Source: Plazaster borealis (taxonomy: Eukaryota > Echinodermata > Asteroidea > Forcipulatida > Labidiasteridae). From it: a DNA stretch of 64,000 nt. The notes below the pieces were generated by a model that searched no databases, was not told the DNA's origin, and saw nothing but the letters and a program-made list of their open reading frames with translations. Below, in pieces: positions 43,393 to 57,300 of this stretch (the first letter of the stretch is position 1; each line of letters begins with the position of its first letter). The position numbers and the translations under genes are program-made. Location of the stretch: positions 222,501 through 286,500 of the forward strand of contig JAJGQC010000611.1 in the NCBI GenBank assembly GCA_021014325.1, in the 5' to 3' direction.

Positions 43393-43568
43393 AGGGTCCA
43401 ATGTCAAAAAGTAGCTAAGCACAAAACATTTCTGTTGAGCAGAATTAGGTTGCCAGCCTAAATCCCATCTCACATACACAATCTGCGACTGGTATTCCCC
43501 TTATTTTTGCTCAGCATAAATCTGTTAAGCAATATTTTCTGCTTAAGCAGCTCTATGAAATTGGGCCC
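43393..43568. mobile_element. GCTTAAGC-type MITE
   Basis: Contains gtagctaagcacaaaac and ggttgccagcctaaatcc, ends ctgcttaagcagctctatg then aaattgggccc. The left end is degraded. Confidence 0.75.
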
Positions 43569-43958
43569 AGGTCTTATTTTGAATCTAAATACAAGATTAA
43601 GACATGGTGCAGCATCAGTACAGTGCTGTCTTCATTACTTAATTAAATAAATAAAATAAAAAACCTAATTGAAAAAGCTTTCACAGAATTAATTGTTCAT
43701 CAATAGTTGAGTATGTTTAAATTCAAAATAAAGGGGAATATTGTTGTTGTCTTTTGTTTTTAACAAAAGCACTTGTGTGGGATATTATTTTAATTAAAAC
43801 AAATAAGCTATTGAGGCTAAACAATAGACACAAACTGTTACCAGAGTCATGTGACTCATGTATACAATGTAAACAAACTAAGCAAGCAACGCGCAGTGTG
43901 CATTGAAAAACATGGCTGCTTCCGATTGCCTCTGCCATAAGGTGGGAATCAGCCTAGC

Positions 43959-44112
43959 CAACGACCCAATTTCATTTAAGCCTGTAAGCATAAAAACTTG
44001 CTAAGCACAGACAAATCTTGCTCAATAGAAACTGGTTACCAGCCAAAATTCCATAAAGTCTACCTCGTTGCAACTGGTGACCGCTCGTTTTTTTGCTTAG
44101 CAAAGAAATTTC
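43959..44112. mobile_element. GCTTAAGC-type MITE, truncated
   Basis: Starts gacccaatttcatttaagcc, with cttgctaagcacagac and ggttaccagccaaaattcc. The right end is lost about 40 bp before the satellite begins. Confidence 0.65.
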
Positions 44113-44149
44113 TGCTTTCGACCCTATTGATCGAGTGGGTTTTTTCCGT

Positions 44150-47100
44150 GAACAAGGTTGCCTCGAGCAAGGAGTTTGGGTTTAAAAAACTACATGTACA
44201 CAAGGTGTTAAACTTGTACATATGTAATTTTGAGTGATTCCAGACAATTTCATTTTTGGGCCAATTTTTATAAATGGGCCTTTTTGAGCAAGGATTTTCA
44301 GTTTAGAAAACTGCAAGGGGTTAAACTTGTGTTTTGGAGCGATTTCAGACAGTTTTATTTTCAGCCAAATTTTTATAAATGGGCCTTTTTGAGCCAGGAT
44401 TTTCAGTTAAAAAAACTGCAAGGGGTTAAACTTGTTTTTGGAGCGATTTCAGAACATTTTATTTTCAGCCCAATTTTTAAAAATGGGCCTTTTGAGCCAG
44501 GATTTTCAGTTTAAAAACTGCAAGGGGTTAAACTTGTATTTTGGAGCGATTTCAGAACATTTTATTTTCAGCCCAATTTTTAAAAATGGGTCTTTTTGAG
44601 CGAGGATTTTCACTTTACAAAACTGCAAGGGGTTAAACTTGTATTTTGGAGCGATTTCAGAACATTTTATTTTCAGCCCAATTTTTAAAAATGGGCCTTT
44701 TTGAGCCAGGATTTTCAGTTAAAAACTGCAAGGGGTTAAACTTGTATTTTGGAGCGATTTCAGAACATTTTATTTTCAGCCCAATTTTTAAAAATGGGCC
44801 TTTTTGAGCCAGGATTTTCAGTTAAAAACTGCAAGGGGTTAAACTTGTTTTTGGAGCGATTTCAGAACATTTTATTTTCAGCCCAATTTTAAAAATGGGC
44901 CTTTTGAGCCAGGATTTTCAGTTAAAAACTGCAAGGGGTTAAACTTGTTTTTTGGAGCGATTTCAGAACATTTTATTTTCAGCCCAATTTTTAAAAATGG
45001 GCCTTTTGAGCCAGGATTTTGGTTTAAAAACTGCAAGGGGTTAAACTTGTTTTTTGGAGCGATTTCAGAACATTTTATTTTCAGCCCAATTTTAAAAATG
45101 GGCCTTTTGAGCCAGGACTTTCAGTTAAAAACTGCAAGGGGTTAAACTTGTATTTTGGAGCGATTTCAGAACATTTTATTTTCAGCCCAATTTTTAAGAA
45201 TGGGCCTTTTTGAGCGAGGATTTTTACTTTAAAAAACTGCAAGGGGTAAAACTTGAATTTTGGAGCGCTCTCAGAACATTTAATTTTCTGCCCTAATTCT
45301 TAACTTGGGACTTTAGGTGCCAGGATTTTCCGTTAAAAAAACTGCAAGGGGTTAAACTTGTATTTTGGAGCGATTTCAGAACATTTTATTTTCAGCCCAA
45401 TTTTAAAATGGGCCTTTTTGAGCCAGGTTTTTCAGTTTAAAAACTGCAAGGGGTTAAACTTGTTTTTGGAGCGATTTCAGAACATTTTATTTTCAGCCCA
45501 ATTTTAAAAATGGGCCTTTTTGAGCCAGGATTTTCAGTTTAAAAACTGCAAGGGGTTAAACTTGTTTTTGGAGCGATTTCAGAACATTTTATTTTCAGCC
45601 CAATTTTTAAAAATGGGCCTTTTTGAGCCAGGATTTTCAGTTTAAAAACTGCAAGGGGTTAAACTTGTTTTTTGGAGCGATTTCAGAACATTTTATTTTC
45701 AGCCCAATTTTTAAAAATGGCCGTTTTTATCCATGATTTTTGATATAAAAAAAAGCAAGGGGTTAAACTTGTTTTTGGAGCGATTTCAGAACATTTTATT
45801 TTCAGCCCAATTTTTAAAAATGGGCCTTTTGAGCCAGGATTTTCAGTTTAAAAACTGCAAGGGGTTAAACTTGTTTTTGGAGCGATTTCAGAACATTTTA
45901 TTTTCAGCCCAATTTTTAAAAATGGGCCTTTTGAGCCAGGATTTTGGTTAAAAACTGCAAGGTGTTAAACTTGTTTTTGGAGCGATTTCAGAACATTTTA
46001 TTTTCAGCCCAATTTTAAAAATGGGCCTTTTTGAGCCAGGATTTTTGGTTAAAAACTGCAAGGGGTTAAACTTGTTTTTGGAGCGATTTCAGAACATTTT
46101 ATTTTCAGCCCAATTTTTAAAAATGGGCCTTTTGAGCCAGGATTTTTGGTTAAAAATCTGGAAGGTGTTAAACTTGTTTTTTGGAGCGATTTCAGAACAT
46201 TTTATTTTCAGCCCAATTTTTCAAAATGGGCCTTTTGAGCCAGGATTTTTGGTTAAAAACTGCAAGGTGTTAAACTTGTTTTTGGAGCGATTTCAGAACA
46301 TTTTATTTTCAGCCCAATTTTAAAAATGGGCCTTTTTGAGTCGGGATTTTTGGTTAAAAAACTGCAAGGGGTTAAACTTGTTTTTTGGAGCGATTTCAGA
46401 ACATTTTATTTTCAGCCCAATTTTTAAAAATGGGCCTTTTTGAGCCAGGATTTTTGGTTAAAAAAACTGCAAGGGGTTAAACTTGTTTTTTGGAGCGATT
46501 TCAGAACATTTTATTTTCAGCCCAATTTTTAATAATGGGCCTTTTTGTGCCAGGATTTTTGGTTTAAAAAACTGCAAGGGGTTAAACTTGTTTTTTGGAG
46601 CGATTTCAGAACATTTTATTTTCAGCCCAATTTTTAAAAATGGGCCTTTTGAGCCAGGATTTTCAGTTAAAAACTGCAAGGGGTTAAACTTGTATTTTGG
46701 AGCGATTTCAGAACATTTTATTTTCAGCCCAATTTTAAAAATGGGCCTTTTGAGCCAGGATTTTCAGTTTAAAAACTGCAAGGGGTTAAACTTGTTTTTG
46801 GAGCGATTTCAGAACATTTTATTTTCAGCCCAATTTTTAAAAATGGGCCTTTTGAGCCAGGATTTTCAGTTTAAAAACTGCAAGGGGTTAAACTTGTTTT
46901 TTGGAGCGATTTCAGAACATTTTATTTTCAGCCCAATTTTTAAAAATGGGCCTTTTGAGCCAGGATTTTCAGTTAAAAACTGCAAGGGGTTAAACTTGTT
47001 TTTGGAGCGATTTCAGAACATTTTATTTTCAGCCCAATTTTTAAAAATGGGCCTTTTGAGCCAGGATTTTCAGTTAAAAACTGCAAGGGGTTAAACTTGT

Positions 47101-49790
47101 TTTTGGAGCGATTTCAGAACATTTTATTTTCAGCCCAATTTTTAAAAATGGGCCTTTTTGAGCCAGGATTTTTGGTTAAAAACTGCAAGGGGTTAAACTT
47201 GTTTTTGGAGCGATTTCAGAACATTTTATTTTCAGCCCAATTTTTAAAAATGGGCCTTTTTGAGCCAGGATTTTTGTTTAAAAACTGCAAGGGGTTAAAC
47301 TTGTTTTTGGAGCGATTTCAGAACATTTTATTTTCAGCCCAATTTTTAAAAATGGGCCTTTTGAGCCAGGATTTTTGGTTAAAAACTGCAAGGTGTTAAA
47401 CTTGTTTTTGGAGCGATTTCAGAACATTTTATTTTCAGCCCAATTTTTAAAAATGGGCCTTTTGAGCCAGGATTTTTGGTTAAAAACTGCAAGGGGTTAA
47501 ACTTGTTTTTGGAGCGATTTCAGAACATTTTATTTTCAGCCCAATTTTTAAAAATGGGCCTTTTGAGCCAGGATTTTCAGTTTAAAAACTGCAAGGGGTT
47601 AAACTTGTTTTTGGAGCGATTTCAGAACATTTTATTTTCAGCCCAATTTTTAAAAATGGGCCTTTTGAGCCAGGATTTTTGGTTAAAAACTGCAAGGGGT
47701 TAAACTTGTTTTTGGAGCGATTTCAGAACATTTTATTTTCAGCCCAATTTTTAAAAATGGGCCTTTTGAGCCAGGATTTTTGGTTAAAAACTGCAAGGGG
47801 TTAAACTTGTTTTTGGAGCGATTTCAGAACATTTTATTTTCAGCCCAATTTTAAAAATGGGCCTTTTTGAGCCAGGATTTTCAGTTTAAAAACTGCAAGG
47901 GGTTAAACTTGTTTTTGGAGCGATTTCAGAACATTTTATTTTCAGCCCAATTTTTAAAAATGGGCCTTTTGAGCCAGGATTTTTGGTTAAAAACTGCAAG
48001 GGTTAAACTTGTTTTTGGAGCGATTTCAGAACATTTTATTTTCAGCCCAATTTTTAAAAATGGGCCTTTTGAGCCAGGATTTTTGGTTAAAAACTGCAAG
48101 GGGTTAAACTTGTTTTTTGAGCGATTTCAGAACATTTTATTTTCAGCCCAATTTATAAAAATGAGCCTTTTGAGCCAGGATTTTCAGTTTAAAAAACTGC
48201 AAGGGGTTAAACTTGTTTTTTGAGCGATTTCAGAACATTTTATTTTCAGCCCAATTTTTAAAAATGGGCCTTTTGAGCCAGGATTTTTAGTTTAAAAACT
48301 GCAAGGGGTTAAACTTGTATTTTGGAGCGATTTCAGAACATTTTATTTTCAGCCCAATTTTTAAAAATGGGCCTTTTTGAGCCAGGATTTTCAGTTAAAA
48401 ACTGCAAGGGGTTAAACTTGTTTTTGGAGCGATTTCAGAACATTTTATTTTCAGCCCAATTTTAAAAATGGGCCTTTTGAGCCAGGATTTTCAGTTTAAA
48501 AACTGCAAGGGGTTAAACTTGTTTTTTGGAGCGATTTCAGAACATTTTATTTTCAGCCCAATTTTTAAAAATGGGCCTTTTGAGCCAGGATTTTCAGTTT
48601 AAAAACTGCAAGGGGTTAAACTTGTTTTTGGAGCGATTTCAGAACATTTTATTTTCAGCCCAATTTTTAAAAATGGGCCTTTTGAGCCAGGATTTTTGGT
48701 TAAAAACTGCAAGGTGTTAAACTTGTTTTTTGGAGCGATTTCAGAACATTTTATTTTCAGCCCAATTTTTAAAAATGGGCCTTTTGAGCCAGGATTTTTG
48801 GTTAAAAACTGCAAGGGGTTAAACTTGTTTTTTGGAGCGATTTCAGAACATTTTATTTTCAGCCCAATTTTTAAAATGGGCCTTTTTGAGCCAGGATTTT
48901 TGGTTTAGAAAACTGCAAGGTGTTAAACTTGTTTTTTGGAGCGATTTCAGAACATTTTATTTTCAGCCCAATTTTTAAAAATGGGCCTTTTTGAGCCAGG
49001 ATTTTTGGTTAAAAAAACTGCAAGGTGTTAAACTTGTTTTTTGGAGCGATTTCAGAACATTTTATTTTCAGCCCAATTTTTAAAAATGGGCCTTTTTGAG
49101 CCAGGATTTTTGGTTAAAAAAACTGCAAGGGGTTAAACTTGTTTTTTGGAGCGATTTCAGAACATTTTATTTTCAGCCCAATTATTAAAAATGGGCCTTT
49201 TTGAGCCAGGATTTTCAGTTAAAAAAACTGCAAGGGATTAAACTTGTTTTTTGGAGCGATTTCAGAACATTTTATTTTCAGCCCAATTTTTAATAATGGG
49301 CCTTTTTGAGCCGGGATTTTTGGTTAAAAAACTGCAAGGGGTTAAACTTGTTTTTTGGAGCGATTTCAGAACATTTGATTTTCAGCCCAATTTTTAAAAA
49401 TGGGCCTTTTTGAGCCAGGATTTTTAGTTAAAAAAACTGCAAGGGGTTAAACTTGTATTTTGGAGCGATTTCAGAACATTTTATTTTCAGCCCAATTTTA
49501 AAAATGGGCCTTTTTGAGCCAGGTTTTTCAGTTTAAAAAACTGCAAGGGGTTAAACTTGTTTTTTGGATCGATTTCAGAACATTTGATTTTCAGCCCAAT
49601 TTTTAAAAATGGGCCTTTTTGAGCCAGGATTTTCAGTTTAAAAAACTGCAAGAGGTTAAACTTGTTTTTTGGAGCGATTTCAGAACATTTTATTTTCAGG
49701 CCAATTTTTAAAAATGGGCCTTTTTGAGCCGGGATTTTTGGTTAAAAAAACTGCAAGGGGTTAAACTTGTACTTTTGACTTATTCAGGAC
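44150..49790. repeat. Satellite array, ~101-bp unit, about 55 copies
   Basis: Each unit contains ggagcgatttcagaacattt, tattttcagcccaattttta, aaaatgggcctttt, gagccaggattttcag and aactgcaaggggttaaact. The centre (CCCAATTTTTAAAAATGGG) is a near-perfect palindrome. Units vary by 1-3 bp, mainly in T and A runs. The variants ttcagtt/ttggtt and ggggtt/gtgtt recur in clusters, suggesting higher-order blocks. Edge copies (44240-44420, 45230-45340, 45720-45770, 49730-49790) are more diverged. Not coding. Confidence 0.95.
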
Positions 49791-49799
49791 CATTTTCTT

Positions 49800-51154
49800 T
49801 AACTATTTTTTTGGTTACACAACTCAACTTAAAAAGAAAACTATTTTAAATGTATTTTCTCATTTTATTTTCCATTTGTTTACAATATTAAGGGGTGCTT
49901 TAAATACAGTGTGACAAAATCTTGAGATCCTGTTTAATTTGAAAAATATGAGCATGTTTTCAAAATACTCGTAAATATTAAACAATATAAATATGTCCAA
50001 GTCCAATACCTAGCTAGTTATGTTTAATTTAAGTAGCCACACTGTTTTGTTTTAATAAGTTGACCTGAACATTTTGCATCTTTATTGTTTTTGTAAAGAA
50101 TTAAGACGCCAGTGGCATAACCAGAGGGGTGGGGGAAGGGGACGTATCCCCACTCAGAACCCTGAATACGACCCCCTCCCATGATATTAAAAAATGCACA
50201 TATGAATGGTTAGATACATAAAATGCCCCCGACATGAAAATGTCTGGTTCAGCCACTGCAAGACACAAAGCACATTGATAGATAAGCAGGTACCAACGTC
50301 ATACATGCTATCAGCATGATTCTATGATTACCAGCAGAAACGGAAAGCTGAAGAAAAGCCAGATCATCTTTTTAAAAGAGTCATCAATTTAACAAACTTC
50401 CGTAAGACAATAACATTCTCAATTGGAGCCTATTTATTAGGAGTTACAATAATTATATATGCTGCATATTGTTCAGAAACTTTACAATGACACAAGAATG
50501 ACTCGCAAAGTAATAAAAAGAGATTCCAATGAAAAGGATGTAGGGCTCGGTTCAATATTTTGTGAATATTGTTTTCTGTGAATAAAATGTGAACTAAATA
50601 AATGTGTCCCAACCTCAAACAAGGGTTAACAATATTAATTAACAAATTCCAAACTTTCCAACACTGGCGACAACACATGTGTTTTCACTGCAATTGTGCG
50701 ATCAGAGCAAATTGGCTCCACTAAAACAATCCAACACAGGTCAAACTTTTATGCTTGTGTAAACTTCTTCTCTTTCTGGGCGATGAATTTATAGATTTGA
50801 AAGATCCTTTTAAATTTGTCTGAAGAAAGATTAGGTGAAAGAAAGATTATAACTGTTTACTGTTGTTATACAAAACAATATCCATGATGATGAAATGGTT
50901 ACACATATGTTCCGACACCCCTAGTGTATTTTCCTATTCCTAACCCCAACCCTAACCCCTAACCTTAAACCCCAGCCTGTAAACCAAGAAGGGTACATTG
51001 GAAAGCCATTGCATAGAGGTTGAACACAGAGACTCCTTCACTACTTTGAATTACGCTCCAAACACCAACATTACTGCATAACTTATACAACCTTTGTAGT
51101 CGGAGATTAAGACTTAAGATAGCAAACTCTTGAACAAGGCCTATAGCCCTGTCA
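49800..51154. other. 3' flank of MDN1, no other gene seen
   Basis: A short interstitial telomere-like tract (taaccccaaccctaacccct) lies at 50941-50970. A TTTATT at ~50433 (AATAAA on the minus strand) is a possible MDN1 polyadenylation signal, but it is ~720 bp beyond the stop. Nothing else was recognised. Confidence 0.45.
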
Positions 51155-51341
51155 CTATTGAATGTCCCCAGCTGTGACCAGCTCAAACCACTGTCTCAAG
51201 GCATCACTGAGTGTCTCTGGCATGGAGTTGATATCTTTAAGGATGATGTAGAAGGGGAACGGAAGTGTTCCATGTAGGTGCTGATTTGAGGAAGCTCCCA
51301 GCTCCACCAAAGATAGGAACCTTGATGTCAAGAATGGAATC
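51155..51341 (-). CDS. MDN1: MDN1 last exon with stop
   Basis: Acceptor gacag|GAT. The exon starts DSILDIKVPIF and ends MPETLSDALRQWFELVT then AGDIQ and a TAG at 51155-51157, matching the midasin C terminus. Two one-base gaps break the frame: near 51298 (GGG where GGGG is expected) and near 51261 (CC where CCC is expected). With those two bases the whole conserved reading would be continuous. Confidence 0.88.
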
Positions 51342-54300
51342 CTGTCCGACACAAAACATTGCATACAATCAGTTTGAATCTTCTAATAAATGGCTTGAGT
51401 TAACTTCTCTATCAAAGTCAAACTAATGTCACACGTTCTGTGGAATTAGCCCTTCACATTAAAAACGTTAATTACATTCACGCATGCATACAGACACTAT
51501 TGATTGGCAAACACCATACAGATGTGCACTAAGCAGACGCACAACTGCGCCACCATCAGCCCCATACAAAAAGACGCGATATTCCATCATGTTGCCAACC
51601 AACAGTGTTAGTACGTACGCGTGATGTAATTTACATATTTCATGGGAAGAGTCTATTGAGACTTAACTAAACCGATTTAAAATGAGGCTCGACTTTAAAG
51701 TTGTCTTTAGGGACTAATTTATCATTGACTCCTTCAGAAAGAGAGTCAGAATAAACTACTTTGTAATGATTGAGGTATAAAGTCTGCCCATTGTGCACTC
51801 CTTGCTCTATGACTTTAGAAACAACACGTGGCATTCTCCAATGCTATCTTGCACAAGCATGGTGGACTATAGCCAGACTTATGGTTGCCCAATCCCTGTA
51901 AATACATCAGTTTAATGGGTTGCTTCATTCATTTGAAGAGTGTATTGCAAGCAACCTTACAAAGACTTCAGAACAAAAATTACTCAGTGATTCTTTGCTC
52001 CATTATTTGGAAGCTTTTAAGGAGTAAATTGTACATGATTTTTAGATCAAGTGACTGTCTTCAGACTTAGCGATAAAGTTTCCATCAAAAATTCAGTGAC
52101 TTTAGTTCTTAGACCTCATTAAGGACTTGAGATTTGACTTGGTTTTAAAGATTTTGAAAACAATTCTGGATCCAGGGCCAATTCCATAAAGCATGTAAGC
52201 AGACATTTTCTGACTATGGAGCTGCCCTAAACACCTTTGTATTTAATAATCACTGCTTACCATAAGCAAAGTTAATAATCACTGCTTACCATAAGCAAAG
52301 TAAAAGGCACGCTAACTTGCCAGCAATTCTTATAAGCACTGATATGAGGAGTAATGCAAGAATGCAAATTCTTTACCAATGCACACAAGTGTGTTAACAC
52401 CTGCAATCAGGGACCTCCTATTGTCCCTCTATAGTTTGGACTCTAACTTTTAGGCAACAGCTCCCATTGGTTTTGTAGACTTTCCAACTGGGTACCTTCA
52501 TCCAACCAGGGAACCCATTGTCCACTTTTGTTATAGGTCCCTGGTTTAAATGTGTATACCCACCCAGCCACACATTCTTGATGGTTAATGAAACACACAT
52601 TTGCTAAAAAACAAATTTTTCTGCTCTTATCATTATTCATAATAAACACCTTATCTTCTTATAAGCAGAGGAGTAATGCAATAATGCAAACCCTTTACCA
52701 ACGTACTCACACACGGCCAGATCTTCTTGGTCGCTTATGAAAATTGACCCTGGACTGTTCAGCACAAAAACTTACCTTCCTTAGTAGATTTAGGTTACCG
52801 ACCAAAGTACAGTGTAATTCATTGTTATAGGACTGGTGGGCCGCTGTCTTTTGCTTAAAGGTAATTCATTAAGCAACATTTTGTGCTTAGCAGCTTTATG
52901 ACATTGGACCCTGCTAACCTTATTTTCAGGATTATCTAATGCCAAAAACACAAGGAAGACGTTGGCATCCCGGGCCTCCCTGACCGCAGCTTTCACTTTC
53001 TCCATGCCTTCCAGGAATAAACCTCTCCCATCTGAGACGACTAAGAGCAGTTGAGATGTCTCCATTGAGCTACCTGTAGTTTGCAGACGGGAACGGGCAG
53101 AGAGCATGCTGGCTGTGGCATAGTTTAACAACTAAGATGGGAAAGGAAAACAACACCACCAGAAGATGTTAACATTGTAAAGCCTAGAACTTGAGTCTTG
53201 AAGGAGCAGGAATGTCAAATAAAACAGTAACATGGAAACAATCAGCTGCCTTCAACCCAGCAGTAAAATAATGGTTATTAAGTACTGCTATAAAGAATAC
53301 TGAAGGGAGACTTAGGGGGGATTCAACATGGAGGACGTTTTGTCAAGTTTGAAGGCTTTTTAGACAATAATAGATTACAACAACAAACAATACTCAGACT
53401 ATGATATGTAATGTGAATGATTACAGTGAGTCATCTGTTCTGTAAACATCACTTCAATAATAAAGACTTAGTTCTTAAAACAACTACTAACGATTTGATA
53501 TTGTTTTGCGCCTGTTCACATTGAATGAAAAGGTTAGAGTTCTAGCAATACTTAAACCAGCTCAGTTTGCTTCTTGAGGAATATTACAGAAGGCCTTGTC
53601 TAAATTGGTGACTTTGTCTGTAGCTGTTGCTAGATCACTGTCAATGCCTTCTTCAATGTTGTATCCCAGCCGTTGGTCTACGTCATACTCAAATTTGCTC
53701 AATGTGGACATAGACATATTAAAAGAGCAAGGGTAATGTCAAATTAAGTTTTGTGATGTACTCATTGTCCAATAGAGTCGTCATGTGAGTGGGGGAAAAA
53801 TTACAAGTCTGTAACCTCACTTTAAAATGGTGTAAATTGCCATTGCATTCAAAACCCTTCCAAAATCCAAAATATCTGATGACATTATTCTGGGAAAAAT
53901 GTATCTTTACGATCTACACCATTTTTACATGAGGTTAGAGACTTGTAGCTTTTTCCCCACTCACATGAGGACTCTATCTCTATTGGGAAATGAGTACATC
54001 ACAAAATTGAACTTGACATTTCCCTTCCTCTTTAAAACCCATCAGCTATTGCAGGCATTATTCATCCCATTACAAAATATAATATTGCAAGGAGAAAGTG
54101 ATCTGTCTGCATAGTTCACAGTTCCCCTCCCAAGTGGATATTGGGCTTACCTGTCCAATCTTGGTCTTAGTCTGAGAGAAAGTAAATTGTCGGAGTATCT
54201 TGGCTCCTGATTGATCAGTGAACTGCTCATGGAATGGATGGAGAAGCTGGACAGACTCACCAAAACTACAAATCAAAAGTCAAAGTTAATCATTCAAATC

Positions 54301-57300
54301 CATCCAGTCCCAAATCCTTCTATATCCAATTACCAAAGTGAAGGATTCAGAAGGACTGTGGTCAGTAGACCCAAATAACAAGTGCTTATCCATGGGTCAG
54401 GTAATCCAATCTTATCTAAATTACATGGAGTGACAAAAAGAGAAGAGGTGTAACATTTTTAAAGACTCTCTTCATCACCACAAATAAAGAACTAGGGTAG
54501 TGGGTCTGGGTTTCCCCTTGGTCTAGAGGATCAAGCCCCCTGAACCTCCTGGGTGTTACATTTCTTAAGACTCAACATCACCACAAATAAAGAACTAGAG
54601 TAGTGGGTCTGGGTTTCCCCTTGGTAGCAAGCAAGTTTACCATTTCAAAGACAATTGTGAGAACATATTAGGAACAAATCCCGAGCCAAGGAAAAATCCT
54701 GAGTGAGTCCAAAGGCATAAAGCAATTTCCCTACCTGCAAACTACAAGCTCTCCTGCCTCTAACCATGTTAATGCACTGCTGATCACTGCTAAAGACTCA
54801 AATGCAAGCTGTGTAAAGAAATCAAGACAATTTGTTGGCAAAAATTCAATACAAACAAATGCATAGGTGCATAAGTTTCAATAGCCACACCATATTAATT
54901 AATCTTCTAGACTTGTGCACAAAACCCTTCCTCTGTTTAAAGCCAGTCACAGTTTTCAAATGTTTTTTGTGTGTATTTTTTTAAAAGTTAGCTGGTACCC
55001 GTGTATAGATATACATTGACACCAAAGTAATACCAATCAATCAGAATGTTACAAGAATTGACCATATTTTTACCACATGAGGGCGCTTACATCAGGGAAT
55101 GTCTAGCAGCACAATTACAGTTTCATCTTATTTTAATTGCCTGTATGTAGTTTTCTTACATCAATAGTGAAATACATAAACATAAAAATAACAAAAAATG
55201 AAAAAACCCTGTTTGTTTTCTAGTTTTTCATCACGTGAAATTGGTCCACATACGCCCTCTCGCGGTCAAAAATACGTCAAATTGAATTGTTTGTATCTGA
55301 TGTTATTGTGACGAGATTGGGTGGACCGACACAAGTCTAATCTGCCCTTTCTTCGAGAAGGTTCTTGAACCTTTAGTGCGGAAGTAGGTCGGAGGTGATG
55401 GCAGTGTGAGTGGCAGGTCGCTGTGACCAATGTGGGTTGAGCGAGCTACCGAGAACAGGCTGCCGGCGTGGATGCAGGCGGGCATTGTCCAATCAGGTGG
55501 TGATCGGGTGATACCTGGGTGTGTCCAAGTCGAGTGCCGCTGCGTGGCTTGTCCGGGCACGCCCGGGCTGGCCTGGCAGTGTGATTTTGGTTCGCGAACA
55601 AGAAAGTGTTGTCTCAGATTCCGAGTAAGTAAGACGTGTTATTTAGGGCTCTGCGAAAGACGTGAAGCTTTGGTGGTGCGGGAATACTCAGCGAGCACTC
55701 CAGTGAGTGTTGGGTTGCTGTTGTGTCCGCCAGAAACACACTGTTGTCTCCGACCCGCTTTCATATCTTTCTACGGCCCTGATAACTGTGTAACTTGCTG
55801 AGTGCAGCGTTCCGGTGAGCGATCCAGTAGTAGTCGTGCCGGTAGGTTCATTTGTTGTATAAATTGTTGCTTTACGATTGTGTTGCAGTGATTGAGTAGC
55901 CTTTCAGAGTAGTTGTGATGAAGTGACAGCTAGTAGTTGAGTTCACATAGAACTTGAATGGCACAGTGGGTTGATCATAGAGATTAGCTGACTAGACAGT
56001 TGACCATAGAGGTTGACTCCGGGCCGTTCATTACTGGTTGAGTAATCCAACTGTAAGGAAGCTCAGATAGAGACACTGTGAAACAGTCGGCGTGCTAGCG
56101 TGTGCATTTTGGTTGCCAAATTTGCTGTTAGACTGGATTGGTTCCGTGAGGGGTGCACTCACGTAAGACAAGGTTTGTCTAAAGGTTTGTAAAAGGTTAG
56201 AGGAAGGAAAGGTAATTTCCGTGAAAGAGAGTTGCCAGAGAAGGCATTAAAGAGAATTGCCCTTGAGGTAATGAGAGAAGAATTGACACATAGAACTGTG
56301 CCTGCGTCCGTTATTTGTGTGTCATTCCCCCAGGAATTTATCCTGCCCTGCCCCAGAGTGCCAAGACAATCAGTAACCAATCGGCGGTAGATCTCCTCCA
56401 AACGAGCTCACATCCCTGGGCCTGAGATTGCTCGAAGTATTTCCAAGGCCGAGGTACCATTTGGGTTTGGGGTTTGCGAGACTTTCGCCACAGATGGTGA
56501 ACCTCTCTCTGACTTCCAAATCTAGATGAGACTCAAGGGAAACCCGCCACAAATGGTGTAAGAAGTGGGATGATTGGTGCTGATTAGGTAGGTTGGCACT
56601 GAAGAGTTCAGAGCAGGGTAAAAAGAGTTAGAAACTTCTGTGGTTGATAGTGCAACCGGAGAGAGAGAAATTTCTGTGGTTGAGAGCGCAACTAAAGATT
56701 AGAACTCTTTTCTGCGGGTTGAGAGTGCAACCCAAGAGAGCAGAAATGAGTGGAGATAACACAAAGAGTGTCGAGTGAACTGCAGAGGCTAAGATTAGAG
56801 GCCCAATTTCTGCAGTGGGACAGAGAACTCATGGCTAAGAAGTTAGAGGCAGCCATGAAGGAGAGTAATGAGAAATCTCCCCAAAGAAATGGTGGAGACA
56901 GTGTAAGAGCGGAAGAGCCAGTACGGGCCGATTCGGAAATCGAGTTCCGTTTGCCTTTCGAGAGTTCAGGTTATTTCTCCCAAGGAGCCAAGTTCCTTGG
57001 TGTCCGTACGGTCACCCGAGCTTGACCCCAAGGTTGAGAAAAGAGTGAAGTTTGGGGAAAGTACTCCAATTAAGAGTGGTAGTGCGGGATTTCCCATTCA
57101 GATAATCTGAAAGAGTACAGTGCAGTAGAAGAGCTCCAGTCTTTTCTGTCGAGCAAGAGTTGCACTGAAGAGAGTAGTGACAGATTTGGGACAGAGACAG
57201 TCTCTCCTAAAAGAGTGCACAGCGAACTGTTGAGCTTTGCCACTAGTGTCCACCCCACTAGTGCCAACGATTCCGCAAAGTGTACACAGAGTTCAGCAGG

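Larger units (their letters stand above)
53539..55306. repeat. Duplicated MDN1 segment, copy A
   Basis: From gttctagcaatacttaaacc to tgatgttat this segment matches 59987-61751 with a few per cent mismatches. Copy A has an extra ~105-bp tandem duplication near 54515-54620. It ends exactly where the gypsy element begins. Confidence 0.93.

Noticed and set aside
46483..47094. 203-codon ORF with repeated ERFQNILFSAQF-type peptide (and similar ORFs 44230-48908)
   Set aside because: It is the translation of the ~101-bp satellite where unit lengths happen to be multiples of three. Frames change with homopolymer length and there is no gene context.
44150..49790. CRISPR-like array
   Set aside because: Units are contiguous tandem copies without unique spacers, and the DNA is animal.
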